Source: Prevotella melaninogenica (GTDB taxonomy: Bacteria > Bacteroidota > Bacteroidia > Bacteroidales > Bacteroidaceae). From it: a stretch of DNA of 64,000 nt. Position 1 is the first letter of the stretch, and each line of letters begins with the position of its first letter. This document shows positions 17,566 to 27,277 of this stretch, in pieces. Below the pieces are notes generated by a model. That model searched no databases. It had not been told where the DNA came from and saw only the letters and a program-made list of their open reading frames with translations. The stretch is from assembly GCF_018127965.1 (NCBI RefSeq), contig NZ_CP072350.1:186001-250000 (forward strand), in the 5' to 3' direction. A program made the position numbers and the translations under genes.

Positions 17566-19156
17566 GTAACTATTCAGCGGTATTGTTCAGTCTGTATTCT
17601 CTCCTCTAAAATCTTCGTATAAAGGCTATAAAGATGTTTTTCTTGCGTATTTCAGTTTTTCTTTGTACCTTTATACCTATGAAAGAGCAGGTTACGGATA
17701 TATCAAAAGTATTACAAGGCATGACGGAAGAGATGCGATTATTGCGTGCAACTGTTAATCAGCAGTATGCCGAGATTATTAAATTGAACCGTAACATAAA
17801 TGCTCTGAACCTTGAAATTCGCAAGAAAGATACGGAACTTATAAACTTACAGGAACGCTTGGCTAAGTATGAAAATCCTGACAAAAACTCTAATAACAGT
17901 AGCACTCCGCCAAGCAAGGAGCGTATAAAGGATGAGGTTATCAGAAGAACGCGAAGCCTCCGTAAGCCAAGTGGTAAGAAGCCGGGAGGACAAAAGGGAC
18001 ATGATGGACACAAGCTGCCTTGCTCTTCCATACCTGACGAGATAATTGATGAGGTACCCAACTATTGTACTCGTTGCGGAGAATCTTTATCAGATACAGA
18101 ACGTGTGCTTGATTATGTGACGCAGGTTATTTCCATTCCAGAGTTGAAGCCCGTAATCAGGGAAATCCGACACTATGTGATGGTATGCAAGAACTGTGGT
18201 GAACGTATTCGGACAGCACCGAGACGGCGGTCAAACAACGTGGTATATGATTCAAGCGTAAAGACCTTAGTGGTTTATCTGAGTGTCGTGCAATTTCTTC
18301 CTTACGGTCGTATAGCAAGTTTTTTGCGTGAGGTATTTGGACTCACTCCAAGCGAAGGTTCACTGGTGAACTGGGTAAATGAGGCAAAGAGAAATGCGCA
18401 ACCTGTGATTGATAAAATTAAAGAATATATCAAGTCATCAGCAGTTGTTGGTTTCGATGAGAGCGGCTTGTACTGTAACAAAAGACTCGACTGGGCATGG
18501 ATTGCACAGACTGTTTATTACACATTGCTTTTCCGTGCTAATGGAAGAGGGTCGAAGGTATTAGCAGACAAGTTTGGCGATAGCCTGGAACGAATGACTG
18601 CCGTTACCGACCGCCATAGCGCATACTTTGCACTCCATTTTCTCAATCACCAGGTTTGTCTTGCACACTTACTCCGCGAACTGCAATATCTCTCAGAGTT
18701 GAACACTGAGCAAGAGTGGTCTGGGAAAGTAACCAATCTGTTCCGTGAAGCCATTCACGAGCGGAATACCAATCCGAACGACGTTATAGACAAGGTATCA
18801 TGGATTGAACGTTTAGACAATCTGATCAAACAGAATATAGAGGAGCTTGGTAAAAAGTTTATTACGTTCAGAAAAGGCTTGGTCAAATGCAGAGATTACA
18901 TTTTCAATTTCCTCGAAAATCCGATGATACCATTTGACAATAATGGAAGCGAAAGGGGAATACGCAAGCTAAAAATCAAACTGAAGAACTCCTGTGCTTT
19001 TCGTTCAGACTTCGGAGCAGACGCTTTCCTTGAACTTCATTCGATTGTAGAAACAGCTAAGAAGCACGACAAAACTCCATATAATGCGATTCAAGCCTTA
19101 TTTAAGGTTTGAGAAATTGATATGCACTTATATATCTATTATCGCTGAATAGTTAC
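17566..19156 (+). mobile_element. IS66-type insertion sequence (single-ORF type), copy 1
   Basis: The element is 1591 bp, bounded by inverted repeats GTAACTATTCAGCG (17566-17579) and its complement (19143-19156). It carries only a tnpC-type transposase, as in the ISBst12 subgroup of IS66, which lacks tnpA and tnpB. A same-length, nearly identical copy lies inverted at 52716-54306. The 8 bp on each side (GTCCAGTC and CAAATATA) do not form a target duplication. Confidence 0.9.
17679..19112 (+). CDS. IS66 family transposase (TnpC type)
   Basis: The 477-residue transposase starts at the ATG of MKEQVTDISKVL. A frame opening 45 bp earlier is less likely. An N-terminal coiled coil with leucine periodicity (about 5-70) is followed by a basic, Ser/Thr- and Pro-containing stretch (SSTPPSKERIKDEVIRR, KPGGQKGHDGH), a zinc-finger-like Cys motif (CTRCGESL and CKNCGERI), and the DDE catalytic core (GFDESGLY, TDRHSAYFAL, FDNNGSERGIRKLKIKLK). 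It moves the element by cut-and-paste or copy-paste transposition. Both copies in the window are intact and differ at only about two residues. Confidence 0.95.
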   Translation: MKEQVTDISKVLQGMTEEMRLLRATVNQQYAEIIKLNRNINALNLEIRKKDTELINLQERLAKYENPDKNSNNSSTPPSKERIKDEVIRRTRSLRKPSGKKPGGQKGHDGHKLPCSSIPDEIIDEVPNYCTRCGESLSDTERVLDYVTQVISIPELKPVIREIRHYVMVCKNCGERIRTAPRRRSNNVVYDSSVKTLVVYLSVVQFLPYGRIASFLREVFGLTPSEGSLVNWVNEAKRNAQPVIDKIKEYIKSSAVVGFDESGLYCNKRLDWAWIAQTVYYTLLFRANGRGSKVLADKFGDSLERMTAVTDRHSAYFALHFLNHQVCLAHLLRELQYLSELNTEQEWSGKVTNLFREAIHERNTNPNDVIDKVSWIERLDNLIKQNIEELGKKFITFRKGLVKCRDYIFNFLENPMIPFDNNGSERGIRKLKIKLKNSCAFRSDFGADAFLELHSIVETAKKHDKTPYNAIQALFKV

Positions 19157-19209
19157 CAAATATACTCAAAAGACTAATAAAGTATAAATTTTTATAAAAA
19201 CATTTTTTA

Positions 19210-19240
19210 TTGTTATAAATAATAATTATTTGTATATTTG
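19210..19240 (+). promoter_or_regulatory. Promoter of the RHS locus
   Basis: TTG (19210-19212) and TATATTTG (19233-19240) are separated by 20 bp, which fits the Bacteroidetes consensus. It lies about 70 bp upstream of the small T9SS-sorted protein and just outside the right end of the IS66 element. Confidence 0.75.
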
Positions 19241-19310
19241 TACCAAACATGCTACTATAACAAAATAATAATTTTGAAAGACAAATTTTGTTAACATAAT
19301 CAGAATAAAC

Positions 19311-19745
19311 ATGAGAAAATTTTACTTATCATTTTATTTGGCTTTGTTGCCAGTCGTATCTTCTGCACAAGACAGAATTGGATACAGTTATGATGCCTCA
19401 GGTAATCGTGTAAAACGGGAAATCGTTATGCCAGTTCCTAAAGCTATGGCAAAGCAGCAAAACTTTTCATCTGACAATCAGAGTTTCTCTGATATGCTAC
19501 ATGACCATTCTATAAAGATATATCCAAATCCTACAAAAGGGGCTTTGAGAGTATGTATTTCTGGGTTAAAAGGGACGGACAAGTGTTCTTTAGAGGTTTA
19601 CACGACTCTGGGAGTACAAATTCTGACGAAGAAAGTAGAGGCTGATAATATTGATATTAATATCAGCAATCAACCTAATGGAGTCTATCTTCTCCAAATT
19701 ACAATTAACGGAAGATCAACCACATGGAAAATCGTAAAACAATGA
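19311..19745 (+). CDS. Small secreted protein with T9SS type A sorting domain, RHS-associated
   Basis: The 144-residue protein has a signal peptide (MRKFYLSFYLALLPVVSSAQ), an RHS-like YD motif right after it (RIGYSYDASGNRVKR), and a C-terminal sorting domain (about 65-144) with IKIYPNPTKGALRV, a GVYLLQI segment and a basic end (TWKIVKQ). That domain directs cargo through the type IX secretion system to the cell surface. Its stop codon overlaps the start codon of the giant RHS gene (ATGA at 19742-19745), so the two are translationally coupled. It could be an anchor or escort for the RHS protein; this is inference. Confidence 0.85.
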   Translation: MRKFYLSFYLALLPVVSSAQDRIGYSYDASGNRVKREIVMPVPKAMAKQQNFSSDNQSFSDMLHDHSIKIYPNPTKGALRVCISGLKGTDKCSLEVYTTLGVQILTKKVEADNIDINISNQPNGVYLLQITINGRSTTWKIVKQ

Positions 19746-22700
19746 AAAAGAATTTACTTCAAGCACTACTTTTTTCTGTAGTAACAAGTTTGGCGAGTAC
19801 AATCTCTGCGAATGCTAGCAATGATTCAATTAAAACAGTGGTTAAGCAAAAAACAATTACTACTACAGCTAATAGATTTGATAAGCTCTATCCAAATCCT
19901 GTTAAGATATTTGCTCCGGAGGATCATCTTATTCCAACTCTTCCTATCGACCCAAAAGACCCGATATTACCTATTGAACCCGACAAACCTGATATACCTA
20001 TTTGTCCTGGTATTCCAGTGGTGCCAGCTCCACCAATGTCTACGTCCAGCACCTATGATGTCGGTAGTCCTAAGGGAACATTTAGTGTAAATAATTCAGG
20101 AGCTGCAATTTATAGTATTAATATATCTGCGCCTAATGGTGGTAGTCTTATCCCTTCTATCGGTGTAAGTTATAATAGTCAGTCGGGTAATGGCTTGGCC
20201 GGTTTTGGTTTTAACATTACTGGCTTATCATGCATTACACGTGGTTGTAAGGATTTGTATCATGATAAGCAAATTGCTGGAACTTCATACGATATAGGTG
20301 ATGCCCTATTTCTCAATGGACAACGCTTGATATTGAAAACAGGAGCTTATGGTTATAATGGCTCTACATATACTCCAGAAGGTGATCCTTATACAATAGT
20401 AACCCTCCATGATAATATCAATACGAGTGCATGTTGGTTTTCTGTTGTTTGCACTGATGGCAAAACTTATCAGTTAGGTAATACGAGCGAATCACGTTTG
20501 TCTTTTGTAAATAGAAAGAATGTGACATGTATTGCTGCATGGTATATCAATCAAACTACTGATGTACATTGTAATTTGGTAAAATACCATTATACGACAA
20601 CGAATTATAACCTTCGCCCTGTTAGTATTGAGTATGGTATTAATACAGCTAAGAGTCGCGGTATAACCAATCTAATTCTCTTTACGTACAGTTCTTTAGC
20701 AGGTTCATATGCTCGTCCGTTTGCTATTGGCGACAGACAAGGTAAAATGGATGTTTATTTGTCTAAGATAACAACGCAGACGAATGGCTCGGTTTTTCGC
20801 ACTTATACGTTTACCTATAATAGTAGGTCTGACGGAACCAAAGATAAGTACTATCGCCTTATTCAAGTAGATTTGGCTAATGGGGCAGGACGTAAGGTAG
20901 CTCCAATTAAAATTAATTGGGATCATTTGCCTTCATTGTATATTTCTAATACGAATCTAAACGTACAGACAAGTTCTCCTTCTAGCATGATTGAAGAAAG
21001 TGCCAAGACGTTTATTGCTGTAGATGTTAACAATGATGGTATAAGTGATATTATCCGTTTATCACCAGGTGCTTATGTACAGCGTTATAATGGTGGTGAG
21101 CACAAACAGTTGAATACATTTCTTTTTGTCAGTTTAAGCAAGAAAGATGTTAATGGTAATGTGACTTATCAGACTCCAAAACAATTTGATTTGAATGCGT
21201 CTTTTTCGATGCATGATTTGAATAATGTTATCGGTGGTATTCAAGCAATGGACTTTGATGGTGACGGTTACAATGACCTGATTATTCCATATTATTGTGG
21301 TTATAAGAGTAATTATATTGAAAGATACACTATCGTATGGGGTAAGAGTATTGTGAATGGTGGTGGTTTCAGTGAGATTACTGCTGGATTGGTTAATTGT
21401 GACCATACTCCACTGTTTACTACTTATGACTCAAATGGTGATGGTCGCGATGATTTATTCTATTTGGAGGATTGTGCTAAGGGTGGCTATTACAATGGTG
21501 CCATTCTTCGTTATAAAGATCGTAACAGTTTAGATTTTACAAATTTTCAGTTCAAAATAGAACGTACCCCAAAGAAGCTTTTTGTTGGTGATTACAACCA
21601 TGATGGTCTTACTGATATCATAGTCTTCTACGATGGAGGTTATAAGATTTACTACAATAATGGTGGTGAATTATCTTCTACGAAATATACTGAATATAAC
21701 TCAAAGAAAGGTACTAATCTTGGCGATAAGCATCGCATTGTACAGGGTGACTTCGATGGTGATGGCATGATGGATTTTGCCTTTAGCCAGGGTAACTGGA
21801 AATATGGGCTAGCCATCAATAATGGGGATGGTACGTTTATGGTCAATAATGAAGCAGTTACTCTAAGTGAAACCGATCAGAAAACGATTAAAGACAATAA
21901 TCGTTTCAACATGGTGGCCTACGATTTTGATCATGATGGCAAATGTGACTTTGTGATTACCAAGGCTAATTACGTATTCCATGGCGGATTCCGTTCTAAG
22001 TATTATTACGATTGGACCAAAACTCTTTTCGTTAAATCTACAGGTACTGGATTTGAACTACACAAAGAATATGTTACACATCAGGAAAAAGATGCTGAAC
22101 CTAATAATATATTCTTAGGCGACTTTACTGGTGATGGTGACATACAATATGCTTCATTCGGTAAAAATCTTCTTGAAGATAATGACAAGTCTGATGATAA
22201 GATTCATATTTATCGCAGTGGCTATAATTTAGTTAGTAAGGGCAAAATTTCTTCTATTACAGATGGTTTTGGCCTGCAGACCTATATTTATTATAAGAGT
22301 GCAACAGATCCATCTGTCTATACTCAGACTCATTCTTCTGATTATCCAGTAAATAGCTATACTATTCCTACACCTTTGGTTTTTAAAGTCATTAAGGATA
22401 ATGGTGCTGCCAGTCCACAAACCATACAATATCAATATAGCGATTTGAAGCTACATGTTGCTGGTAAAGGTACAATAGGTTTTTCTTCTGTGACTACAAA
22501 GAACCTTACCTTGGGCACTATGGAAACTACAACAGTAGATAAGTGGGATACAGACAAGTGGATACCTCTTCAGACAAACACTACGTCAATAGTTGGTGGC
22601 AATTCTTCAAAGATTGTTACGTATACAACTATTGCTAACAATATAAGTGGGCAAAATTATTATGCGTATATTTCCAGAAAGTCATTGAGAGATTTGGATG

Positions 22701-24967
22701 GAAATACATCAGAAACATATACTACTTATGATACAGCAAAGGGAGTACCTACGGTTGAAATCGTCAAAAATGATGGGGATAACATGTATAAGAAAGTAGC
22801 TTATAATAGCTATATACAGAAGAGAAGTCAGTGGATGCCTCTGAATATTGTTAAATCACAAAAGCATAAAGATGATTCAGAAGTAAAATCTTCTACAACT
22901 ACATATACTTATAATGATAAGGGTGAGGTAATTAAAGTAGTTGCTAATGATGGGTCAACATTACCTCTCACAGTAAATACGACGTATGACGTTTATGGTA
23001 ATGTCTTGACATCAACTCAGACTGGTAAGGGCATTGTTGCCAACACCGAGACGAATGTATACGATGCATCTGGTCGATTTGTCGTTAAGGCATATGATAG
23101 TGTTAGTCCTCGAGTAACTACCTATACCTATGACTTGTTTGGTAATGTTCTTACAGAGAATGATGAGACGAATAAGTCTCATATCCTGACATCTAAGCAT
23201 GTTTATGATGGATGGGGAACAGAAATTAGTGAGACGAATTCTCTTGGCATTACTACTACCAAAGAAATGGGATGGGGTACTTACTATGATAAGAAGTACT
23301 TCATCACAACTTCTTCTACCGGAAAGCCATGGGTTGCTGTATGGTTTGACAATGCGGGGCATGAAGTGCTCAGGGAGTCTGTTATGCAGAACGCTAATGC
23401 ATACTCTCTGGCTACTACCTACAATTCTAAGGGACAGAAGACTAGGATCGAAGAAAAGACAGGTAAACTTACTCTTTCAGAAACATTTAAATATGATGAA
23501 AGAGGCCGTGTTACCAGTGATGTTAAAAGCTCTGGAAAATCCTCTACGTTTAGCTATGGCAATCGTAGTGTAACTGAAACAACCGCTGGTAGAAGTTATA
23601 CTAAAGTTACCGATGCATGGGGTAATCTTGTCAAATCATCAGATCCTGTTACACAAGTTGACTATGTCTACTCTTCAATAGGCAAGCCTGCTAAGATTAC
23701 AGTCAATGGTACCACAACCCATTTCCAATATGATGAAGTAGGAAATAAAATCGCGGTTCAATCGCCAGATGCCGGCAATATCAACTATGAGTATGCTGCC
23801 GATGGTAAGGTGATGAAATTTACAGATGCTCGTAATATCACAACCATCTATACGTATGATGCTGAAGAACGACTTGCGTCAACTAAGGCTGGTAATACAT
23901 TAATTACGAACACCTATGGTACATCGGGTAATTCTATCAACCATCTAGTAAAAACTACAGTAAATGGTAATAGCGTAGAATATACCCATGACGAATTGGG
24001 CCGGATAATTACCGAAACGCGAACAGTCAGTGGTGATGGAACGTATCAATTTAAGTATGCATATAATGCAAACAATCAATTGGTACAGACTACTTATCCT
24101 GGTAACCTTATTGTAAAATATACATACGACAAGTACGGAAACAAGACTCAGACTACAGCAAATGATAAGATTGTATATCAAGTTGATGATTATGATGGAT
24201 TAGAGACAAGAACATCATTCTTAAACAAATATACGACAACGTTTACACTCGATTCTCGAGGCTTCAAGAACGATATTGTTCTGAAGAATGGCAGTACTGT
24301 TCTTGATCAGTTTAAAATGAATTATGATGGAGCAACAGGTAACTTGCTTTCACGTACTCGTAATTCACTTCCTGAGGAAACATTTGGCTATGATAATCTT
24401 GATCGATTGGTATCTGTTAAAGTTGCTGCCATAGAGACGATGTATATCAAATATGCCGATAATGGCAATATCACTTCCAAGACAGGTATAGGTCAGTACT
24501 ATTATAATGCAGAGCGTCCTCATGCGGTAGCATCGGTAGATAATACAGATAATCTTATTTCTACACAGGCTTGCATAACTCAATTTAATGACCTCAACAA
24601 GATTTCGTCACTTCAGGAAAATGATAAGGTTATGACCATTGATTATGGTCCAGATCTTGAACGTTGCTTTAGTATTTTGAAGCAAGGTAATACGATTCTG
24701 CGTAAAGTTACCTATATGGGCGATTACGAGAAGGTCGTTGCTAATGGTGTCACTCGCGAATTCTATTATCTGGATGGTGATGTCATTGTTGTCCGACAGA
24801 ATGGAACTTTCCATGCCTATCAGTCGTTTAAGGACAACTTAGGTAGTATCTTGTCTGTTGTTGATGAAAATGGCAGCAAGGTGTTCTCAGCAGAGTATGA
24901 TGCATGGGGCAAGCAAACTGTGTCTCTCAATACTATCCGGCCTTATCAGAGGTTATGGTGGGCATGA
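19742..24967 (+). CDS. Giant SpvB / FG-GAP / RHS-repeat protein, ends early by frameshift
   Basis: About 1741 residues when started at MKKNLLQALLFS (the ATG that overlaps the upstream stop codon). Order of domains: signal peptide (to about 27); Pro-rich linker (about 50-95); SpvB/TcaC-like N-terminal domain (about 100-330); a run of FG-GAP/VCBS-type calcium loops (VDVNNDGISD, MDFDGDGYND, YDSNGDGRDD, GDYNHDGLTD, GDFDGDGMMD, YDFDHDGKCD); and RHS/YD repeats to the end (for example YDELGRIITE-type units). RHS shells encapsulate and deliver a C-terminal toxin. The core should continue into [19 protein letters not shown], but a +1 shift near 24941 makes it stop at TGA 24965-24967. The rest lies in another frame (24945-26069). 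Confidence 0.9.
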   Translation: MKKNLLQALLFSVVTSLASTISANASNDSIKTVVKQKTITTTANRFDKLYPNPVKIFAPEDHLIPTLPIDPKDPILPIEPDKPDIPICPGIPVVPAPPMSTSSTYDVGSPKGTFSVNNSGAAIYSINISAPNGGSLIPSIGVSYNSQSGNGLAGFGFNITGLSCITRGCKDLYHDKQIAGTSYDIGDALFLNGQRLILKTGAYGYNGSTYTPEGDPYTIVTLHDNINTSACWFSVVCTDGKTYQLGNTSESRLSFVNRKNVTCIAAWYINQTTDVHCNLVKYHYTTTNYNLRPVSIEYGINTAKSRGITNLILFTYSSLAGSYARPFAIGDRQGKMDVYLSKITTQTNGSVFRTYTFTYNSRSDGTKDKYYRLIQVDLANGAGRKVAPIKINWDHLPSLYISNTNLNVQTSSPSSMIEESAKTFIAVDVNNDGISDIIRLSPGAYVQRYNGGEHKQLNTFLFVSLSKKDVNGNVTYQTPKQFDLNASFSMHDLNNVIGGIQAMDFDGDGYNDLIIPYYCGYKSNYIERYTIVWGKSIVNGGGFSEITAGLVNCDHTPLFTTYDSNGDGRDDLFYLEDCAKGGYYNGAILRYKDRNSLDFTNFQFKIERTPKKLFVGDYNHDGLTDIIVFYDGGYKIYYNNGGELSSTKYTEYNSKKGTNLGDKHRIVQGDFDGDGMMDFAFSQGNWKYGLAINNGDGTFMVNNEAVTLSETDQKTIKDNNRFNMVAYDFDHDGKCDFVITKANYVFHGGFRSKYYYDWTKTLFVKSTGTGFELHKEYVTHQEKDAEPNNIFLGDFTGDGDIQYASFGKNLLEDNDKSDDKIHIYRSGYNLVSKGKISSITDGFGLQTYIYYKSATDPSVYTQTHSSDYPVNSYTIPTPLVFKVIKDNGAASPQTIQYQYSDLKLHVAGKGTIGFSSVTTKNLTLGTMETTTVDKWDTDKWIPLQTNTTSIVGGNSSKIVTYTTIANNISGQNYYAYISRKSLRDLDGNTSETYTTYDTAKGVPTVEIVKNDGDNMYKKVAYNSYIQKRSQWMPLNIVKSQKHKDDSEVKSSTTTYTYNDKGEVIKVVANDGSTLPLTVNTTYDVYGNVLTSTQTGKGIVANTETNVYDASGRFVVKAYDSVSPRVTTYTYDLFGNVLTENDETNKSHILTSKHVYDGWGTEISETNSLGITTTKEMGWGTYYDKKYFITTSSTGKPWVAVWFDNAGHEVLRESVMQNANAYSLATTYNSKGQKTRIEEKTGKLTLSETFKYDERGRVTSDVKSSGKSSTFSYGNRSVTETTAGRSYTKVTDAWGNLVKSSDPVTQVDYVYSSIGKPAKITVNGTTTHFQYDEVGNKIAVQSPDAGNINYEYAADGKVMKFTDARNITTIYTYDAEERLASTKAGNTLITNTYGTSGNSINHLVKTTVNGNSVEYTHDELGRIITETRTVSGDGTYQFKYAYNANNQLVQTTYPGNLIVKYTYDKYGNKTQTTANDKIVYQVDDYDGLETRTSFLNKYTTTFTLDSRGFKNDIVLKNGSTVLDQFKMNYDGATGNLLSRTRNSLPEETFGYDNLDRLVSVKVAAIETMYIKYADNGNITSKTGIGQYYYNAERPHAVASVDNTDNLISTQACITQFNDLNKISSLQENDKVMTIDYGPDLERCFSILKQGNTILRKVTYMGDYEKVVANGVTREFYYLDGDVIVVRQNGTFHAYQSFKDNLGSILSVVDENGSKVFSAEYDAWGKQTVSLNTIRPYQRLWWA

Positions 24968-26069
24968 GATGCTGAATGAGTTCAACCTCATCAATATGAA
25001 CGGCCGTGTCTATGATCCTGTACTCGCCCGATTCCTAAGCCCTGATAAATACGTACAGGAAGGTGACAATAGCCAGAACTATAACAGCTATAGTTATTGT
25101 CTGAATAATCCTCTCAAATATGCCGATCCTAGTGGTGATGTATTTGTCCTTGACGATTTTATCGCAATAACTGCAATGGGTGCAATGATGGGTGCCATGA
25201 ATGCAGCTATGTCAGATAAGCCCATATGGAAAGGGGCTTTATTAGGTGCAGCTAGTGCTGCCGCTACTTATGGAATAGGTTCAATTTTTAATGGCGTTGG
25301 AACTTTTGGACATGAACTTTTGAGAGCTGGTGCACATGGTTTATCTAGTGGTGTCTTTAATGCTTTAAATGGAGATAATTTCTGGAATGGATTAATTTCA
25401 GGGGCAGCTTCTTCAGGAATAGGGGCTTATGCACAAAGCGTTAACTTGAACTCTGGACTTATGGTAGCTTCTACGACGGCCATGGGTGGTGTAGTAGCTT
25501 GGGCCACGGGAGGAGATTTCCTGCAGGGAGCAATGCAGGGGATGATGATAGGAGCGTTGAATCATGCGCAGCATGACCAGTATGATCCCATGTATAAACG
25601 AGAAGCAGAGAGAATAAGAATAAGAAAAAGAGATCGAATAAAAAAAGATCCTAAATATAAGCAAAAAATCATATCCGGAATTCAGAATGATGGAAAGCTG
25701 TCTTTTGAAGAAGCATATTACTGGTACGGATATGGCGATGGTAGCACTATACATGTAGATGCTTCAAAATTAGATTTAGGAAAGATTGACATTACTAACA
25801 GAAAAGTTGGTGAGCATTGGTCAATACAAACCTTGACTTCGTCTGGAAGCTATAGTGTAGGGCTCGTGTATGGAAGTATTACAGTAGAGTATCAGGGGAA
25901 TAATTCATTTCGTATATTGCCTGATACGTATGATTTTGATGTACATACCAACAATTTTTTCGACTGGCATACGATAAAGCGCAACATCGAAACCATAGGC
26001 GCTGGTATCCTGCATGGTAGGGGAACCCCATTTAAAATAATTTTTAACGGATTATACCATAACAAATAA
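24945..26069 (+). pseudogene. Out-of-frame end of the RHS core with toxin tip 1
   Basis: This frame continues the RHS protein after the shift: [20 protein letters not shown], the family hallmark [14 protein letters not shown] and NPLKYADPSGD, then a hydrophobic Gly/Ala-rich segment (AITAMGAMMGAMNAAM onward) shared with the second cassette. From about 25560 the sequence is specific. The last 165 residues are the variable toxin tip, with DPKYKQKIISGIQNDGK, RILPDTYDFDVHTN and HGRGTPFKIIFNGLY. The D-x-Y-D spacing recalls colicin M-type lipid II phosphodiesterases, but I cannot confirm this. No plausible independent start is seen, so expression needs frameshifting or repair. Confidence 0.8.
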
Positions 26070-26536
26070 TGTGTAGAAGAATATTAAATATCGTTGTCCT
26101 GCTCCTCTGTAACCTCCTAACTTCGTGTCTTGGTGTGTTCTATATAGACTTAGGCAATCATTATGCATGGTTGGAGGACAGAATAATAGTTAAGATAAAA
26201 GAAGAAACGGCAAACAGCCTTTCCTATGATCTTCTTATCCGCCCACAGGTCTTGAATTATGGCTATGACAATAAATTCATCATAGCCTATCAGATTTACG
26301 ATGGCAGTGAATGGTATAATTCTAACCAAATAGCAGAAGAAAAAGACAGTTTGTTTATCCAGTTCGCAAAGCTGAAAGAAATGAAACATTGCTATTGGAT
26401 TATAAATAAAGAGACAAATCAGGTCATAGGTCCTATGAGGAAGCCGGAATTTGACAGGAAATGTGAGGAACTTCATGTAAAGGCAAAAATGCGCCATTTC
26501 CATGAAAAGAAACTCTGGAAAAACAAGGGGCTATAA
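26069..26536 (+). CDS. Putative immunity lipoprotein for RHS tip 1
   Basis: The 155-residue protein starts in the TAATG overlap with the tip 1 stop codon, the normal position for an immunity gene. The N-terminus is a lipoprotein signal (RRILNIVVLLLCNLLTSCLG, lipobox Cys near residue 20), so the protein is expected in the periplasm. The rest is soluble, and the C-terminus is rich in Lys and His. A periplasmic immunity protein would imply a toxin acting in the periplasm. No family was recognised, and the role rests on position. Confidence 0.7.
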   Translation: MCRRILNIVVLLLCNLLTSCLGVFYIDLGNHYAWLEDRIIVKIKEETANSLSYDLLIRPQVLNYGYDNKFIIAYQIYDGSEWYNSNQIAEEKDSLFIQFAKLKEMKHCYWIINKETNQVIGPMRKPEFDRKCEELHVKAKMRHFHEKKLWKNKGL

Positions 26537-26574
26537 GGGCATTGGTTTCGTTAAATATTAAGTAGTACAAATTT

Positions 26575-26982
26575 ATGAAATATTTTATTTTAAAGTGGTC
26601 ATCAGAAAAAAAGCAGAACAATAAAACAAAACGAAGCTTATGGTGTCGTTTGCTGCATAAGATGATCGTTCCACTCAGTGCAAATCCTGATTTTGATGAT
26701 AAAATAGAGGATGTTACTCTATGGTTTATTGAATATGACGATGTGGTAAATCATATTGCAAACAGAGAAATTGGATTTGCTAAAGATGGTAGGATTATTG
26801 TAAAAATGCCAGACGATAGAAATTATGGTTATTGGCTGGATACAAATTGCGAATTGGAAGATTTCAAAAAGATGGGTATAAATATGATAACCGAAAAAGA
26901 ATTTAACGACTTATGGAATTCGGTCTATTACGATAGAGAAGCAAAAGAATTCAAGCAGACTGTTATCAAAAATGGAGACTAA
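26575..26982 (+). CDS. Small acidic protein, possible orphan immunity protein
   Basis: This 135-residue cytoplasmic protein has no signal peptide. It starts with a short basic stretch (KKQNNKTKRSLWCRLL) followed by an acidic domain (PDFDDKIEDVTLWFIEYDD, GYWLDTNCELEDFKK). It lies 38 bp after the lipoprotein immunity gene and directly before the degraded second RHS core copy. That is where the immunity gene of a displaced cassette would be left behind. I do not recognise its family. Confidence 0.55.
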   Translation: MKYFILKWSSEKKQNNKTKRSLWCRLLHKMIVPLSANPDFDDKIEDVTLWFIEYDDVVNHIANREIGFAKDGRIIVKMPDDRNYGYWLDTNCELEDFKKMGINMITEKEFNDLWNSVYYDREAKEFKQTVIKNGD

Positions 26983-27011
26983 AGAATGTATGCAATCTTG
27001 CCTTCACGGAC

Positions 27012-27277
27012 ATTTTGGGCAGCATCCTTTACGTTATGGATGAGAAGGGCACGAAAGTCTTCGATGCTTCATACGATGCGTGGGGGTAAGCAGACGGAAA
27101 CGCTCAACACCATTGGGCCTGCACTGTGGTTGCATGGGGCATGAGATGCTGAATGAGTTCAACCTCATCAATATGAACGGCCGTGTCTATGATCCTGTAC
27201 TCGGTCGATTCCTGAGCCCGGATAAATACGTACAGTAAGGTGACAATAGCCAGAACTATAACAGCTATAGTTATTGT
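27012..27277 (+). pseudogene. Degraded second copy of the RHS core end
   Basis: Homology to 24834-25120 of the main gene starts near [18 protein letters not shown] and runs on through YDAWG. The frame is broken three times: an extra G gives GCGTGGGGGTAA at 27079-27090; the same GGCC +1 shift seen in the main gene occurs near 27118, with TGA just after GGGGCA; and CAG TAA replaces CAG GAA at 27233-27238. The fragment has no start and cannot make a shell. It marks the left edge of a displaced tip cassette. Confidence 0.85.

Noticed and set aside
24858..24944. Start of the 403-residue frame as a separate gene
   Set aside because: The first 29 residues are an out-of-frame reading of the RHS core. 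Homology begins only after the shift at about 24945.
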